Source of the DNA: an uncultured Clostridium sp.
Lineage (GTDB): Bacteria > Bacillota > Clostridia > TANB77 > CAG-465
Assembly (NCBI GenBank): GCA_905204915.1
Contig: CAJLBR010000057.1
Location: 1 to 5,375 of the forward strand
Length of the DNA: 5,375 nucleotides
Direction of reading: 5' to 3'
Each line of letters begins with the position of its first letter. Position 1 is the stretch's first letter. The notes below the pieces were generated by a model. The model saw only the letters and a program-made list of their open reading frames with translations. It made no database searches and had not been told where the DNA came from. The position numbers were made by a program, and so were the translations under genes. Below are positions 1-5,375 of this stretch, piece after piece.

Positions 1-39
1 ATAACTTTAGCACTTTGTGCATTAGCTTATTTTATTTAA
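1..39 (+). CDS. mraY: C-terminal end of probable MraY (phospho-MurNAc-pentapeptide transferase), partial
   Basis: Only the last 12 codons are in the window, reading ITLALCALAYFI before a TAA stop at 37-39. The peptide is entirely hydrophobic, which fits the last transmembrane helix of MraY, the enzyme that joins phospho-MurNAc-pentapeptide to undecaprenyl phosphate to make lipid I at the inner face of the membrane. MraY often precedes the SEDS gene and murG in dcw clusters. The usual alternative neighbour, murD, encodes a soluble enzyme and would not end in a membrane helix. The gap to the next gene is 12 bases, consistent with one operon. The identity is inferred from position and hydrophobicity, not from a diagnostic motif. 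Confidence 0.55.
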   Translation: MTLALCALAYFI

Positions 40-51
40 TTTGGAGTAAAA

Positions 52-1176
52 ATGAAAAAGAAAGTTTTTAATAAGAGTGAAGTAGTTGATAAAAAAATAG
101 ATTTTACCATGCTAATAACAATAATAATTTTATTATGTATTGGATTAGTAATGGTTGCTTCTGCAAGTTCATATTATGCGTTAAGCACTTTTGGAGATAG
201 TAATTATTTTTTAACAAGACAATTGATTTTGGGAATTGCAGGCGTAGTTGCTATGCTTGTAATTTCTAAAATAGATTATAGAATATATAAGAAGTGGAGT
301 TATTTGTTTTACTTTGTAGCTTTGATACTTCTTATAGCTGTTTTAATACCTGGAATTGGTCAAGAAAGAAATGGTGCTACACGTTGGTTAGGATTTGGAG
401 CATTCCAGTTCCAACCTTCTGAAATAATGAAAATTGCATTAGTACTTGCTATGTCAACTTATATATCTGTAAATTATAAAAAGACAAAGAATATAAAAGG
501 TTATATAATTCCAGCTCTAATGCTTATAGCTGTTGTTGTAGTAATGTTCTTGCAAAAGCACATGAGTGGAACATTAGTTATGGTTGTGGCTGCCGTATCT
601 ATTATATTTGCTAGTGGTATAAAGATAAATTGGAAATTATTTATTGCAGGTTTTTTAATAGTTTTGGTAGCTGGTGGAGCATTCATCATGGCAGAGGATT
701 TCAGAAGAACAAGAATACTTGCGTTCTTAAATCCAGAAGAAGATATAACTGGGGATAACTGGCAGGCTGCTCAAAGTCTTTATGCAATTGGATCTGGTGG
801 AATCTTTGGTAGAGGATTAGGACAGAGTAGACAAAAATATCTTTGGTTACCAGAAGCTCAAAATGACTTTATATTCTCAGTACTTGGTGAAGAATTAGGA
901 CTTGTTGGAACAACAGTAGTTTTAGCATTATTTGCATTCTTCATATTTAGAGGATATAAGATTTCTATGACATGTAAAGATATGTATGGCTCATTAATAG
1001 CCATGGGTATAACTAGCGTATTTGCGCTGCAAATATTAGTAAATATTGCGGTTGTAACTTGCACGATGCCAGTTACTGGTATGCCGCTTCCATTCTTTAG
1101 TTATGGTGGAACAGCGTTATTTATTAACTTATGTACTATGGGAATATTGTTAAATATTTCTAAAAATTGTAAATGA
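52..1176 (+). CDS. ftsW: SEDS-family peptidoglycan glycosyltransferase FtsW/SpoVE
   Basis: This 374-residue polytopic membrane protein belongs to the SEDS (FtsW/RodA/SpoVE) family, which polymerises lipid II into glycan strands together with a class B PBP. About ten hydrophobic segments are visible, the first at about residues 17-38 and the last at about 347-368. Family signatures occur in order: GATRW (108-112) leading to FQPSE (120-124) and K127; the GRGLGQS loop (253-259); LPEAQNDFIF with the presumed catalytic Asp272, followed by GEELG (279-283); and PVTGMPLPFFSYGG (340-353). The motif that usually reads like QPDLGT is QKHMSGT here (168-174). The ATG is preceded by GGAG at 43-46 with good spacing. 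It lies between probable mraY and murG, the classical position for septal ftsW and also for sporulation spoVE. Sequence alone does not separate these two roles, so the symbol is provisional; the family assignment is firm. Confidence 0.93.
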   Translation: MKKKVFNKSEVVDKKIDFTMLITIIILLCIGLVMVASASSYYALSTFGDSNYFLTRQLILGIAGVVAMLVISKIDYRIYKKWSYLFYFVALILLIAVLIPGIGQERNGATRWLGFGAFQFQPSEIMKIALVLAMSTYISVNYKKTKNIKGYIIPALMLIAVVVVMFLQKHMSGTLVMVVAAVSIIFASGIKINWKLFIAGFLIVLVAGGAFIMAEDFRRTRILAFLNPEEDITGDNWQAAQSLYAIGSGGIFGRGLGQSRQKYLWLPEAQNDFIFSVLGEELGLVGTTVVLALFAFFIFRGYKISMTCKDMYGSLIAMGITSVFALQILVNIAVVTCTMPVTGMPLPFFSYGGTALFINLCTMGILLNISKNCK

Positions 1177-1192
1177 TATAGGAGAGAGTGTT

Positions 1193-2335
1193 ATGAAAGT
1201 TCTTTTTGCTTGTGCTGGTACTGGTGGACATATAAATCCAGCCATTGCTATTGCAAATATAATATTAAAAAATAAAAAGGATACAGAAATTTTATTCGTT
1301 GGAACAAAAGATGGACTAGAAAATTCATTAGTAAAAAATGCTGGCTTTGATATAAAACATATTAGAACAGGCAAAATTATAAGATCGCTTACGCCCAAAA
1401 ATTTCAAGGCATTACATAATGCATATCTTGGTATTTCTGATGCCAAGGAAATAATAAAAGAATTTAAACCAGATGTAGTTATAGGAACTGGTGGTTATAT
1501 TTGTGTTCCTGTTATGCTTGCAGCTAAAAAGCTAAAAGTTCCATATATACTACATGAAAGTAACGCTTTCCCAGGAGTTTCTGTAAAATTACTTGCTAAA
1601 AAGGCTAGTAGAGTTATGATCGGATTTGAAGATGCTAGGAAGAGATTAAAAAATAGAAAAAATATTGCATATACAGGTACTCCAGCTAAGTTTAATGAAG
1701 AAGATATAGATAATCTTGATAGAGAAGATTCTAAGGAAAAGTTAAACTTATCTGTTAGAAATATAGGTACTTACAAAGACATGGAAAGAAAAATAATCTT
1801 TGTTACTGGTGGAAGTCAAGGAGCAAGAAAATTAAATCAAGTAGTTTTAGATATGGTTAGTGTAAAACGTGATGAGAAAATGTTCTTTGTGCTTGTTACA
1901 GGAAATAAAAATTATGACTTGGTAGTGACAGAGAAAGAAAAAATAGAAAAGGAAAATAATATAGATTTATCTAAATATATAAAGATAGAAAAATTTGTTT
2001 ATGATATGCAAGATATGTATAATGCAGCTGATATTTGTATAACTAGATCAGGTGCTATGACTATAACAGAACTTGCACTTGCTAAAAAGGCATCTGTATT
2101 AATTCCGTATCCATATGCTGCAGAAAATCATCAATATTATAATGCAAAGGTATTGGAAGATATAGATGCAGCTAAGATAATTGAAGAGGATAAGCTTAGT
2201 ATAGAAAGTTTGTATAATACATTAAATGATATTATAGATAATAACAAAATAGAAAAAATGGGACAAAATGCTAAAAAAGCACAAAAGAAAGATGTGGAGA
2301 AAAACATATATCTTAATATAATGGATTCAATTTAG
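1193..2335 (+). CDS. murG: UDP-GlcNAc:lipid I N-acetylglucosaminyltransferase MurG
   Basis: MurG transfers GlcNAc from UDP-GlcNAc to lipid I, giving lipid II on the cytoplasmic face of the membrane. It is a GT-B fold (GT28) enzyme of 380 residues, a little longer than the 355-365 typical of E. coli and Bacillus. The N-domain shows the first glycine loop AGTGGHINPA (8-17, with His13), the second loop GTGGY (98-102) and HESNAFPG (121-128). The C-domain has the third loop VTGGSQGARKLN (204-215) and the nucleotide-sugar region from TRSGAMTITELA (284-295), where Glu293 is the expected ribose contact, through PYPYAAENHQ (305-314). The extra length lies mostly in a charged linker between the domains (about 166-200). 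The motif at 161-164 is TGTP where TGNP is usual. The ATG follows GGAGAG at 1181-1186, 16 bases after the SEDS gene. All recognised active-site motifs are intact. Confidence 0.97.
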   Translation: MKVLFACAGTGGHINPAIAIANIILKNKKDTEILFVGTKDGLENSLVKNAGFDIKHIRTGKIIRSLTPKNFKALHNAYLGISDAKEIIKEFKPDVVIGTGGYICVPVMLAAKKLKVPYILHESNAFPGVSVKLLAKKASRVMIGFEDARKRLKNRKNIAYTGTPAKFNEEDIDNLDREDSKEKLNLSVRNIGTYKDMERKIIFVTGGSQGARKLNQVVLDMVSVKRDEKMFFVLVTGNKNYDLVVTEKEKIEKENNIDLSKYIKIEKFVYDMQDMYNAADICITRSGAMTITELALAKKASVLIPYPYAAENHQYYNAKVLEDIDAAKIIEEDKLSIESLYNTLNDIIDNNKIEKMGQNAKKAQKKDVEKNIYLNIMDSI

Positions 2336-2347
2336 AGTGGTGAGGAT

Positions 2348-3199
2348 ATGAACAAAAATACGAAAAACGTTGCAAGGACAAGTAATACAAAAAATAATAT
2401 AAAAACTCCAAACTATGACGCAAACCAAAGTAGAATAAAGATAAATAAAATTATAGAAGAAAAGAATGCAGAAAAAATGAGAAAAAAAATAAAAGTTGTA
2501 TTTACCTTTATTCTAATAGGGCTACTTATATGTGGAGTATATTTAGTATTAAAACTTCCATATTTTAATATAGAATCAATAGAAGCACAAGGAAATAAAA
2601 TCTATACAAATGGAGATATAGTAGCTTCGCTTAAGTCTGAACTTGGAAAAAATATCTTTATAGAAAGATTTTTTAGCGATGTAAAGGTAGATTTACCTTT
2701 TGTCGAAAGTACAAAAATTAAAATAAAATTACCAAATACAATAATTGCTGAAGTAGAAGAAAGATCCAGCATATATTTTGCCTATGACAAAGAAAATAAT
2801 GTATATTATAGATTAGATAAAAACGGTTATATATTAGAAAAATGTAGTGATGTTAAGGAAAAATCAGAAGATGAAGAGCTTATTTTAGGAATAAGTTTTA
2901 GTAATGATGCACAGCTTGGTACTAAGATAGATGATGCATATGTGCAAAAATTAAATAGCTTTTTTGAACTTAAGAAAAAGATTGATGCTAACTTTAAAGA
3001 CAATACCATAACAAAGGTAAATTTTGAAAATTCCTTGACAACAGTGACTTTAGATGATAAACTTAATGTCAAGTTTAATTTAAGTGGTGATATCAATTAT
3101 AGCATTTCTTTACTTAAAGCTATAATTGACAAACTTCCGGAAGGGTCAGCCGGAATCATCGATATGACTAAATCTGATCCAATATTTTCAAGTTATTAG
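2348..3199 (+). CDS. divIB: Cell division protein DivIB/FtsQ
   Basis: This 283-residue bitopic membrane protein has the DivIB/FtsQ layout. A basic, Asn/Lys-rich cytoplasmic tail (1-48) precedes a single transmembrane helix (about 49-68). An extracellular POTRA domain follows, beginning PYFNIESIEAQGNKIYTNGDI (71-91, strand then helix) and ending near IIAEVEER (132-139). A beta domain then runs from about 140 to 275 and ends with a GIIDM element (269-273) followed by DPIF (277-280). DivIB binds FtsL and DivIC and helps regulate septal peptidoglycan synthesis by the FtsW/class B PBP pair. The start lies 12 bases after murG, and GGTGAGG at 2339-2345 serves as the ribosome-binding site only two bases before the ATG core spacing begins, so it is tight but usable. 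The murA or murB genes often found between murG and divIB are absent. Domain order and neighbourhood make the call strong, although FtsQ proteins are poorly conserved in sequence. Confidence 0.9.
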   Translation: MNKNTKNVARTSNTKNNIKTPNYDANQSRIKINKIIEEKNAEKMRKKIKVVFTFILIGLLICGVYLVLKLPYFNIESIEAQGNKIYTNGDIVASLKSELGKNIFIERFFSDVKVDLPFVESTKIKIKLPNTIIAEVEERSSIYFAYDKENNVYYRLDKNGYILEKCSDVKEKSEDEELILGISFSNDAQLGTKIDDAYVQKLNSFFELKKKIDANFKDNTITKVNFENSLTTVTLDDKLNVKFNLSGDINYSISLLKAIIDKLPEGSAGIIDMTKSDPIFSSY

Positions 3200-3202
3200 G
3201 AG
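3198..3202 (+). promoter_or_regulatory. Ribosome-binding site supporting a TTG start
   Basis: AGGAG overlaps the TAG stop of divIB and lies 12 bases before the TTG at 3215. An in-frame TGA at 3206-3208 rules out any earlier start for the DUF881 gene, and no ATG or GTG is in frame before the membrane helix except residues far downstream. The spacing is somewhat long, which together with TTG suggests modest translation or coupling to divIB. Confidence 0.65.
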
Positions 3203-3214
3203 TAGTGATTTATC

Positions 3215-4006
3215 TTGTCAGAAAAAAATACAAAAAAAATTACTAAAAAGAAAATTAACAAAGAAGCTATTATAAGTTGGATAAATAAAAATTCTATAAT
3301 TGCTTATATCATTATTGGTATTGCACTTTTCTTTCTAAGTATGCTACTTGCAGCTCAGATGAAAACTATAAGTAATACTGAGGAAGTGGTACAAGGAAAG
3401 AGAGAGTCAGAACTTGCTGATGACCTTGTAGCTTTGCAAAACAAATATAATGAATTAGATAAAAAGTATAAGGAAAGCCAAGAAATAGTTGAAGAATATA
3501 AAACTAGTTCTGGTGAAAATGATACTCTTATAGCATCAATGAAAAAAGATATTGAAGAACTAAGTGCTTTATCTGGAACAGTAGATTTAGTTGGTGAAGG
3601 AGTAACAGTTACATTAAATGATGGCGTACTAACAGACGGTACACTAAGAACAGATGCGTTAGTACATGATAGTGATGTGTTAACAGTAGTAAACGAACTT
3701 AAAGCTGCTGGTGCTGAGGCTATAAGTGTTAACGGTCAAAGAATTATTTCGACTTCTGCTATTCGTTGTGTTGGACCAGTAATTCAAGTAAATTATCAAA
3801 AAGTAGCAGCTCCATTCACAATTAAAGCAATTGGAAATTCACAATATTTAGAAAGTGCTATGAACATAAAAAATGGTGTTGCAGATACCTTAAAAGATTT
3901 AGGTGTTCAAGTTGAAGTCGTAAGAGAAAAAGAAATTAAAATAGAAAAGTTTAATGGTTCATTTTCACTAAAAAATGCTACCGTATACAATGAAAATCAA
4001 AAGTAA
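3215..4006 (+). CDS. DUF881 family membrane protein (YlxW/YlxX-like)
   Basis: This 263-residue protein has a Lys-rich cytoplasmic N-terminus (1-27), one transmembrane helix (about 28-47), a charged heptad-like coiled coil (about 55-118) and an extracellular DUF881 domain (about 122-245). Recognisable domain elements are LVGEGVTVTLNDG (125-137), VHDSDVLTVVNELKAAGAEAI (150-170) and SVNGQRIISTSAIRCVGPVI (171-190). Bacillus subtilis carries two such genes, ylxW and ylxX, between divIB and sbp, and this gene holds the equivalent place. Only one copy is present, and I cannot say which paralogue it corresponds to, so no symbol is given. The molecular role of the family is not established; position and topology suggest a membrane partner of the division or envelope machinery (inference). 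The start is TTG, forced by an in-frame stop just upstream. Confidence 0.88.
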   Translation: MSEKNTKKITKKKINKEAIISWINKNSIIAYIIIGIALFFLSMLLAAQMKTISNTEEVVQGKRESELADDLVALQNKYNELDKKYKESQEIVEEYKTSSGENDTLIASMKKDIEELSALSGTVDLVGEGVTVTLNDGVLTDGTLRTDALVHDSDVLTVVNELKAAGAEAISVNGQRIISTSAIRCVGPVIQVNYQKVAAPFTIKAIGNSQYLESAMNIKNGVADTLKDLGVQVEVVREKEIKIEKFNGSFSLKNATVYNENQK

Positions 4007-4022
4007 AGGAGAGTGTGTTTAA

Positions 4023-4472
4023 GTGGCAGGCGTATGTATAATGCTAGTTTTTGTTATAGCTGGAATATTAACTGGATTAAATGTTGAAATACCTTATTCA
4101 TACTCAAATTACATTGCAGTAGCAATTTTGGCATGTTTAGATTCAGTTTTCGGAGCTTTTACTGCAAATATAGAAAAAAAGTTTGATATGAAATTATTTA
4201 TATCTGGATTTTTTGGAAATTCCATTATAGCAACATTTTTAGTATTAATAGGCGAAAAATTAAATGTTGATATATATCTTGCAGTTGTTATAGTATTCAG
4301 TGGTAGATTATTAAATAATTTTGCAGCTATAAGAAGAAACTTTACTAATAAAATTGATGAAAAAGCTATCCAAAAGTCTAATGAAATTAAAACAAAAGTA
4401 AATGAGACAAAAAAAGAAATAAAAGAGAAAAAAGAAAAAAAGAGTAAAAAAGACAAAAAGGAAAATGCTTAA
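4023..4472 (+). CDS. sbp: Small basic protein Sbp (DUF1290) with Lys/Glu-rich C-terminal tail
   Basis: The first ~105 residues match the DUF1290 small basic protein family found next to divIB and ftsZ in Bacillota. Three or more hydrophobic segments are visible (about 3-20, 29-48, 59-78 and 83-95). Family-like elements are YIAVAILACLDSVFGAF (30-46), KFDMKLFISGFFGNSIIA (53-70) and VDIYLAVVIVFSGRLLNNFAAIRR (82-105). The start is GTG, supported by AAAGGAGAG at 4005-4013 that overlaps the DUF881 stop codon. After IRR, where relatives usually end soon, the protein continues about 44 residues into a highly charged tail with 16 lysines in residues 110-149, giving 149 residues where about 110-120 is typical. 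The function of the family is unknown. It is the last gene of the operon and is followed by a terminator. Confidence 0.88.
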   Translation: MAGVCIMLVFVIAGILTGLNVEIPYSYSNYIAVAILACLDSVFGAFTANIEKKFDMKLFISGFFGNSIIATFLVLIGEKLNVDIYLAVVIVFSGRLLNNFAAIRRNFTNKIDEKAIQKSNEIKTKVNETKKEIKEKKEKKSKKDKKENA

Positions 4473-4490
4473 GAATATTAGAATAGATAT

Positions 4491-4529
4491 AATAAAAAGT
4501 GAACAAATATAATTGCTCACTTTTTATTT
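4491..4529 (+). terminator. Intrinsic terminator closing the division/cell-wall operon
   Basis: The left arm AATAAAAAGTGA (4491-4502) pairs with TCACTTTTTATT (4517-4528). An A/C mismatch (4503/4516) follows, then CAA (4504-4506) pairs with TTG (4513-4515) around a six-base loop (4507-4512). The descending arm supplies the T tract (4521-4529). The A-tract/T-tract symmetry means it could also stop transcription on the opposite strand. It lies 18 bases after the sbp stop. Confidence 0.85.
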
Positions 4530-4556
4530 GACTTTATGTAAATTTGGTGCTATAAT
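4528..4556 (+). promoter_or_regulatory. Strong sigma-A promoter with extended -10
   Basis: The -35 box is TTGACT (4528-4533), five of six matches to consensus. A 17-base spacer leads to a perfect TATAAT (4551-4556), preceded by TGC (4548-4550) as an extended -10. Transcription should begin near 4562-4564, leaving a leader of about 30 bases before the AGGAGG site. The -35 box abuts and slightly overlaps the T-rich end of the upstream terminator. Confidence 0.85.
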
Positions 4557-4591
4557 CTATATGCTAAATAAAAACTTATAACATAATTGTT

Positions 4592-4597
4592 AGGAGG
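4592..4597 (+). promoter_or_regulatory. Perfect AGGAGG ribosome-binding site without a nearby ATG/GTG/TTG
   Basis: A consensus AGGAGG lies about 30 bases after the predicted transcription start. In the 25 bases after it no canonical start codon occurs in any frame. Two consecutive ATC codons sit at 4604 and 4607, with spacings of 6 and 9 bases, in the frame that is open to 5110. The site therefore points to an ATC (near-cognate) start. Confidence 0.75.
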
Positions 4598-4603
4598 ATA
4601 AAT

Positions 4604-5110
4604 ATCATCCATAGTATAAAAGATTTAAGCTATGATAAATTAGTAGAGATATTAAAAGCGGTAATAAAGAAAGTTTATCCAGTTGTATTAGCAGTACTTT
4701 TTGGTGTGCTTATATTATCCAGTATATCTTATCAAAGAGTGGATCCAATTACTAAGGAACAGCAGGAATATTACAAAGAACTCGCAATAAAAGTTTTTGA
4801 AAATAAATGCGATAAAGAAAGTATTCCAGAAGGAGTTACAATAGTTCGGACAAATAGCAGAATAGAAGTAAGCAATTTTGAAAACTTTGGCAAAATTATT
4901 TTGCAAGAAATTGATGGCGTCCCAAGAGTAAGCGTTGATCTTAGTGAAGTAAATTTCTATAGAGTAATGTATGCTTTAATGTATATTTTGCTTACAGCAA
5001 TCTTTTTAATTACAATAGTAGTAATTTTATTTATTCTAAAAAGAAATTTTAAAGTACTAAAAAAACTATATGGAAAAAGAAAAATAAAAGGAGTAAAACC
5101 GGTACATTAA
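4604..5110 (+). CDS. Unrecognised two-helix membrane protein, apparent ATC start
   Basis: I do not recognise this gene. Read from ATC at 4604 it encodes 168 residues. An amphipathic cytoplasmic segment (HSIKDLSYDKLVEILKAVIKK, 3-23) precedes a first membrane helix (about 26-43). A mostly polar extracytoplasmic region of about 75 residues (44-120) follows, with one cysteine near residue 68 and a beta-rich look (GVTIVRTNSRIEVSN). A second helix (about 122-145) and a basic tail rich in Lys/Arg complete it. The first canonical in-frame start, GTG at 4706 (codon 35), lies inside the first helix, has no ribosome-binding site and would destroy that helix. An in-frame TAA at 4565-4567 bounds the frame upstream, and AGGAGG lies 6 bases before the first ATC. 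The gene has its own strong promoter and terminator, so it is a monocistronic unit, not a member of the division operon. An ATG lost by mutation or by a sequencing error would give the same picture. The coding call is good; function and exact start are open. Confidence 0.75.
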   Translation: MIHSIKDLSYDKLVEILKAVIKKVYPVVLAVLFGVLILSSISYQRVDPITKEQQEYYKELAIKVFENKCDKESIPEGVTIVRTNSRIEVSNFENFGKIILQEIDGVPRVSVDLSEVNFYRVMYALMYILLTAIFLITIVVILFILKRNFKVLKKLYGKRKIKGVKPVH

Positions 5111-5125
5111 AAGTACTGGTTTTTT
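5095..5125 (+). terminator. Intrinsic terminator overlapping the end of the membrane protein gene
   Basis: AAAACCGGTAC (5095-5105) pairs with GTACTGGTTTT (5113-5123), with one G/T wobble, around a seven-base loop (5106-5112). A run of six T's (5120-5125) follows. The left arm encodes the last residues of the membrane protein, and its TAA stop (5108-5110) lies in the loop. Confidence 0.9.
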
Positions 5126-5155
5126 CCATTTTGTAAAAAAAAGTCAAAAAATGTA

Positions 5156-5184
5156 TTTAAAAATCGAAAATAGTGTGATATAAT
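5156..5184 (+). promoter_or_regulatory. Probable sigma-A promoter of the iron-sulfur scaffold gene
   Basis: A perfect TATAAT (5179-5184) is preceded by TGA (5176-5178), an extended -10. TTTAAA (5156-5161), a weak -35 with four of six matches, lies 17 bases upstream of it. Transcription should start near 5190, giving a short leader of about 22 bases. No operator or riboswitch is visible in the roughly 90 bases between terminator and gene. Confidence 0.7.
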
Positions 5185-5212
5185 GATATTTGCAAGTTTA
5201 GGAGGTAATTAA

Positions 5213-5375
5213 ATGATTTATTCAAAAGAAGTAGAAAAAATGTGTCCAGTTGCTAAAGGTGTAAACCATGGACCAGCTCCAATTCCAGAAGAAGGAAGAT
5301 GGGTAAAAGCAAAACAAATAAAAGATATTTCAGGATTAACACATGGTATTGGTTGGTGTGCTCCTCAACAAGGTG
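5213..5375 (+). CDS. Iron-sulfur cluster assembly scaffold-like protein (NifU-related), N-terminal part
   Basis: The ATG follows AGGAGG (5200-5205) by seven bases, and the frame stays open to the window edge, giving 54 complete codons. The protein begins MIYSKEVEKMCPVAKG and continues with GPAPIPEEGRW (20-30), ISGLTHGIGWCAPQQG (39-54). From memory this matches the start of a clostridial family of about 230-240 residues annotated as iron-sulfur cluster assembly scaffold protein (NifU N-domain related), which usually sits next to a GGGtGRT protein gene. Cys11 and Cys49 are visible; the rest of the expected cysteine set lies beyond the window. It has its own promoter and is separated from the membrane protein gene by a terminator, so the two are not co-transcribed from the upstream unit. 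The family call rests on recollection of the N-terminal sequence and the remainder of the gene cannot be seen. Confidence 0.75.
   Translation, partial: MIYSKEVEKMCPVAKGVNHGPAPIPEEGRWVKAKQIKDISGLTHGIGWCAPQQG

Noticed and set aside
501..1446. Minus-strand open frames opposite the SEDS and murG genes
   Set aside because: They are complements of well-supported coding sequence without family motifs or start signals.
2827..3096. Minus-strand open frame opposite divIB
   Set aside because: Low-complexity Ser/Leu/Lys sequence opposite a recognised gene, with no sign of independent coding.
3135..3155. GC-richer hairpin TTCCGG/CCGGAA near the end of divIB
   Set aside because: A six-base-pair stem with a nine-base loop and no T tract, inside the conserved C-terminal coding region; a chance inverted repeat is the simplest reading.
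4109..4520. Minus-strand open frames opposite sbp
   Set aside because: They translate to Phe/Ser/Ile-rich low-complexity sequence produced by the A-rich sense strand, have no ribosome-binding site, and oppose a recognised gene.
4561..4581. Six-codon leader ORF (ATG CTA ...) before the AGGAGG
   Set aside because: The ATG lies at or before the predicted transcription start and has no ribosome-binding site, so it is unlikely to be translated.
4632..4643. ATG at 4632 as a start after the AGGAGG
   Set aside because: It is out of frame, 34 bases from the site, and reaches a stop after three codons.
4706..5110. GTG at 4706 as the start of the two-helix membrane protein
   Set aside because: It has no ribosome-binding site, falls inside the first membrane helix, and ignores the perfect AGGAGG and open in-frame sequence 100 bases upstream.
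5127..5212. Possible riboswitch or operator before the iron-sulfur scaffold gene
   Set aside because: The predicted leader is only about 22 bases and no inverted repeat or conserved aptamer pattern is visible.

Overview
The window reads as a piece of chromosome from a very AT-rich member of the Bacillota, most likely a clostridial-type gut or anaerobic bacterium. The basis is the A/T-heavy codon choice, strong AGGAG-type ribosome-binding sites, a Gram-positive style division and cell-wall (dcw) gene order, and a downstream gene whose start matches a clostridial iron-sulfur scaffold family. All genes that can be supported lie on the + strand.

Positions 1-4472 are the distal part of a dcw operon: the last codons of what is probably mraY, then a SEDS-family gene (ftsW/spoVE), murG, divIB (ftsQ), a DUF881 gene (YlxW/YlxX-like) and a small basic protein gene (sbp, DUF1290). 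Gaps are 12-17 bases and each gene has its own ribosome-binding site, so they are probably co-transcribed. Together they make lipid I (MraY), convert it to lipid II (MurG), polymerise it at the septum (SEDS protein) and supply the divisome membrane scaffold (DivIB). The DUF881 and Sbp proteins are membrane companions of unknown function that typically sit beside divIB. A hairpin terminator at 4491-4529 closes the operon, so ftsZ does not follow directly as it does in many relatives.

Positions 4528-5126 form a self-contained single-gene unit: a near-consensus sigma-A promoter (TTGACT, 17 bases, TGCTATAAT), a perfect AGGAGG site, an unrecognised two-helix membrane protein of about 168 residues, and a terminator that overlaps its last codons. 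No ATG, GTG or TTG lies at a workable distance from the AGGAGG in any frame. The reading frame is open from just upstream of the site, and an ATC codon sits exactly where a start should be. This is the most unusual feature of the window.

Positions 5127-5375 hold a second promoter and the first 54 codons of an iron-sulfur cluster scaffold-like protein (NifU-related), cut by the window edge. I see no mobile element, CRISPR array, tRNA, rRNA or riboswitch, and no convincing undescribed multi-gene system. The orphan membrane gene with its apparent near-cognate start is the best candidate for something new.
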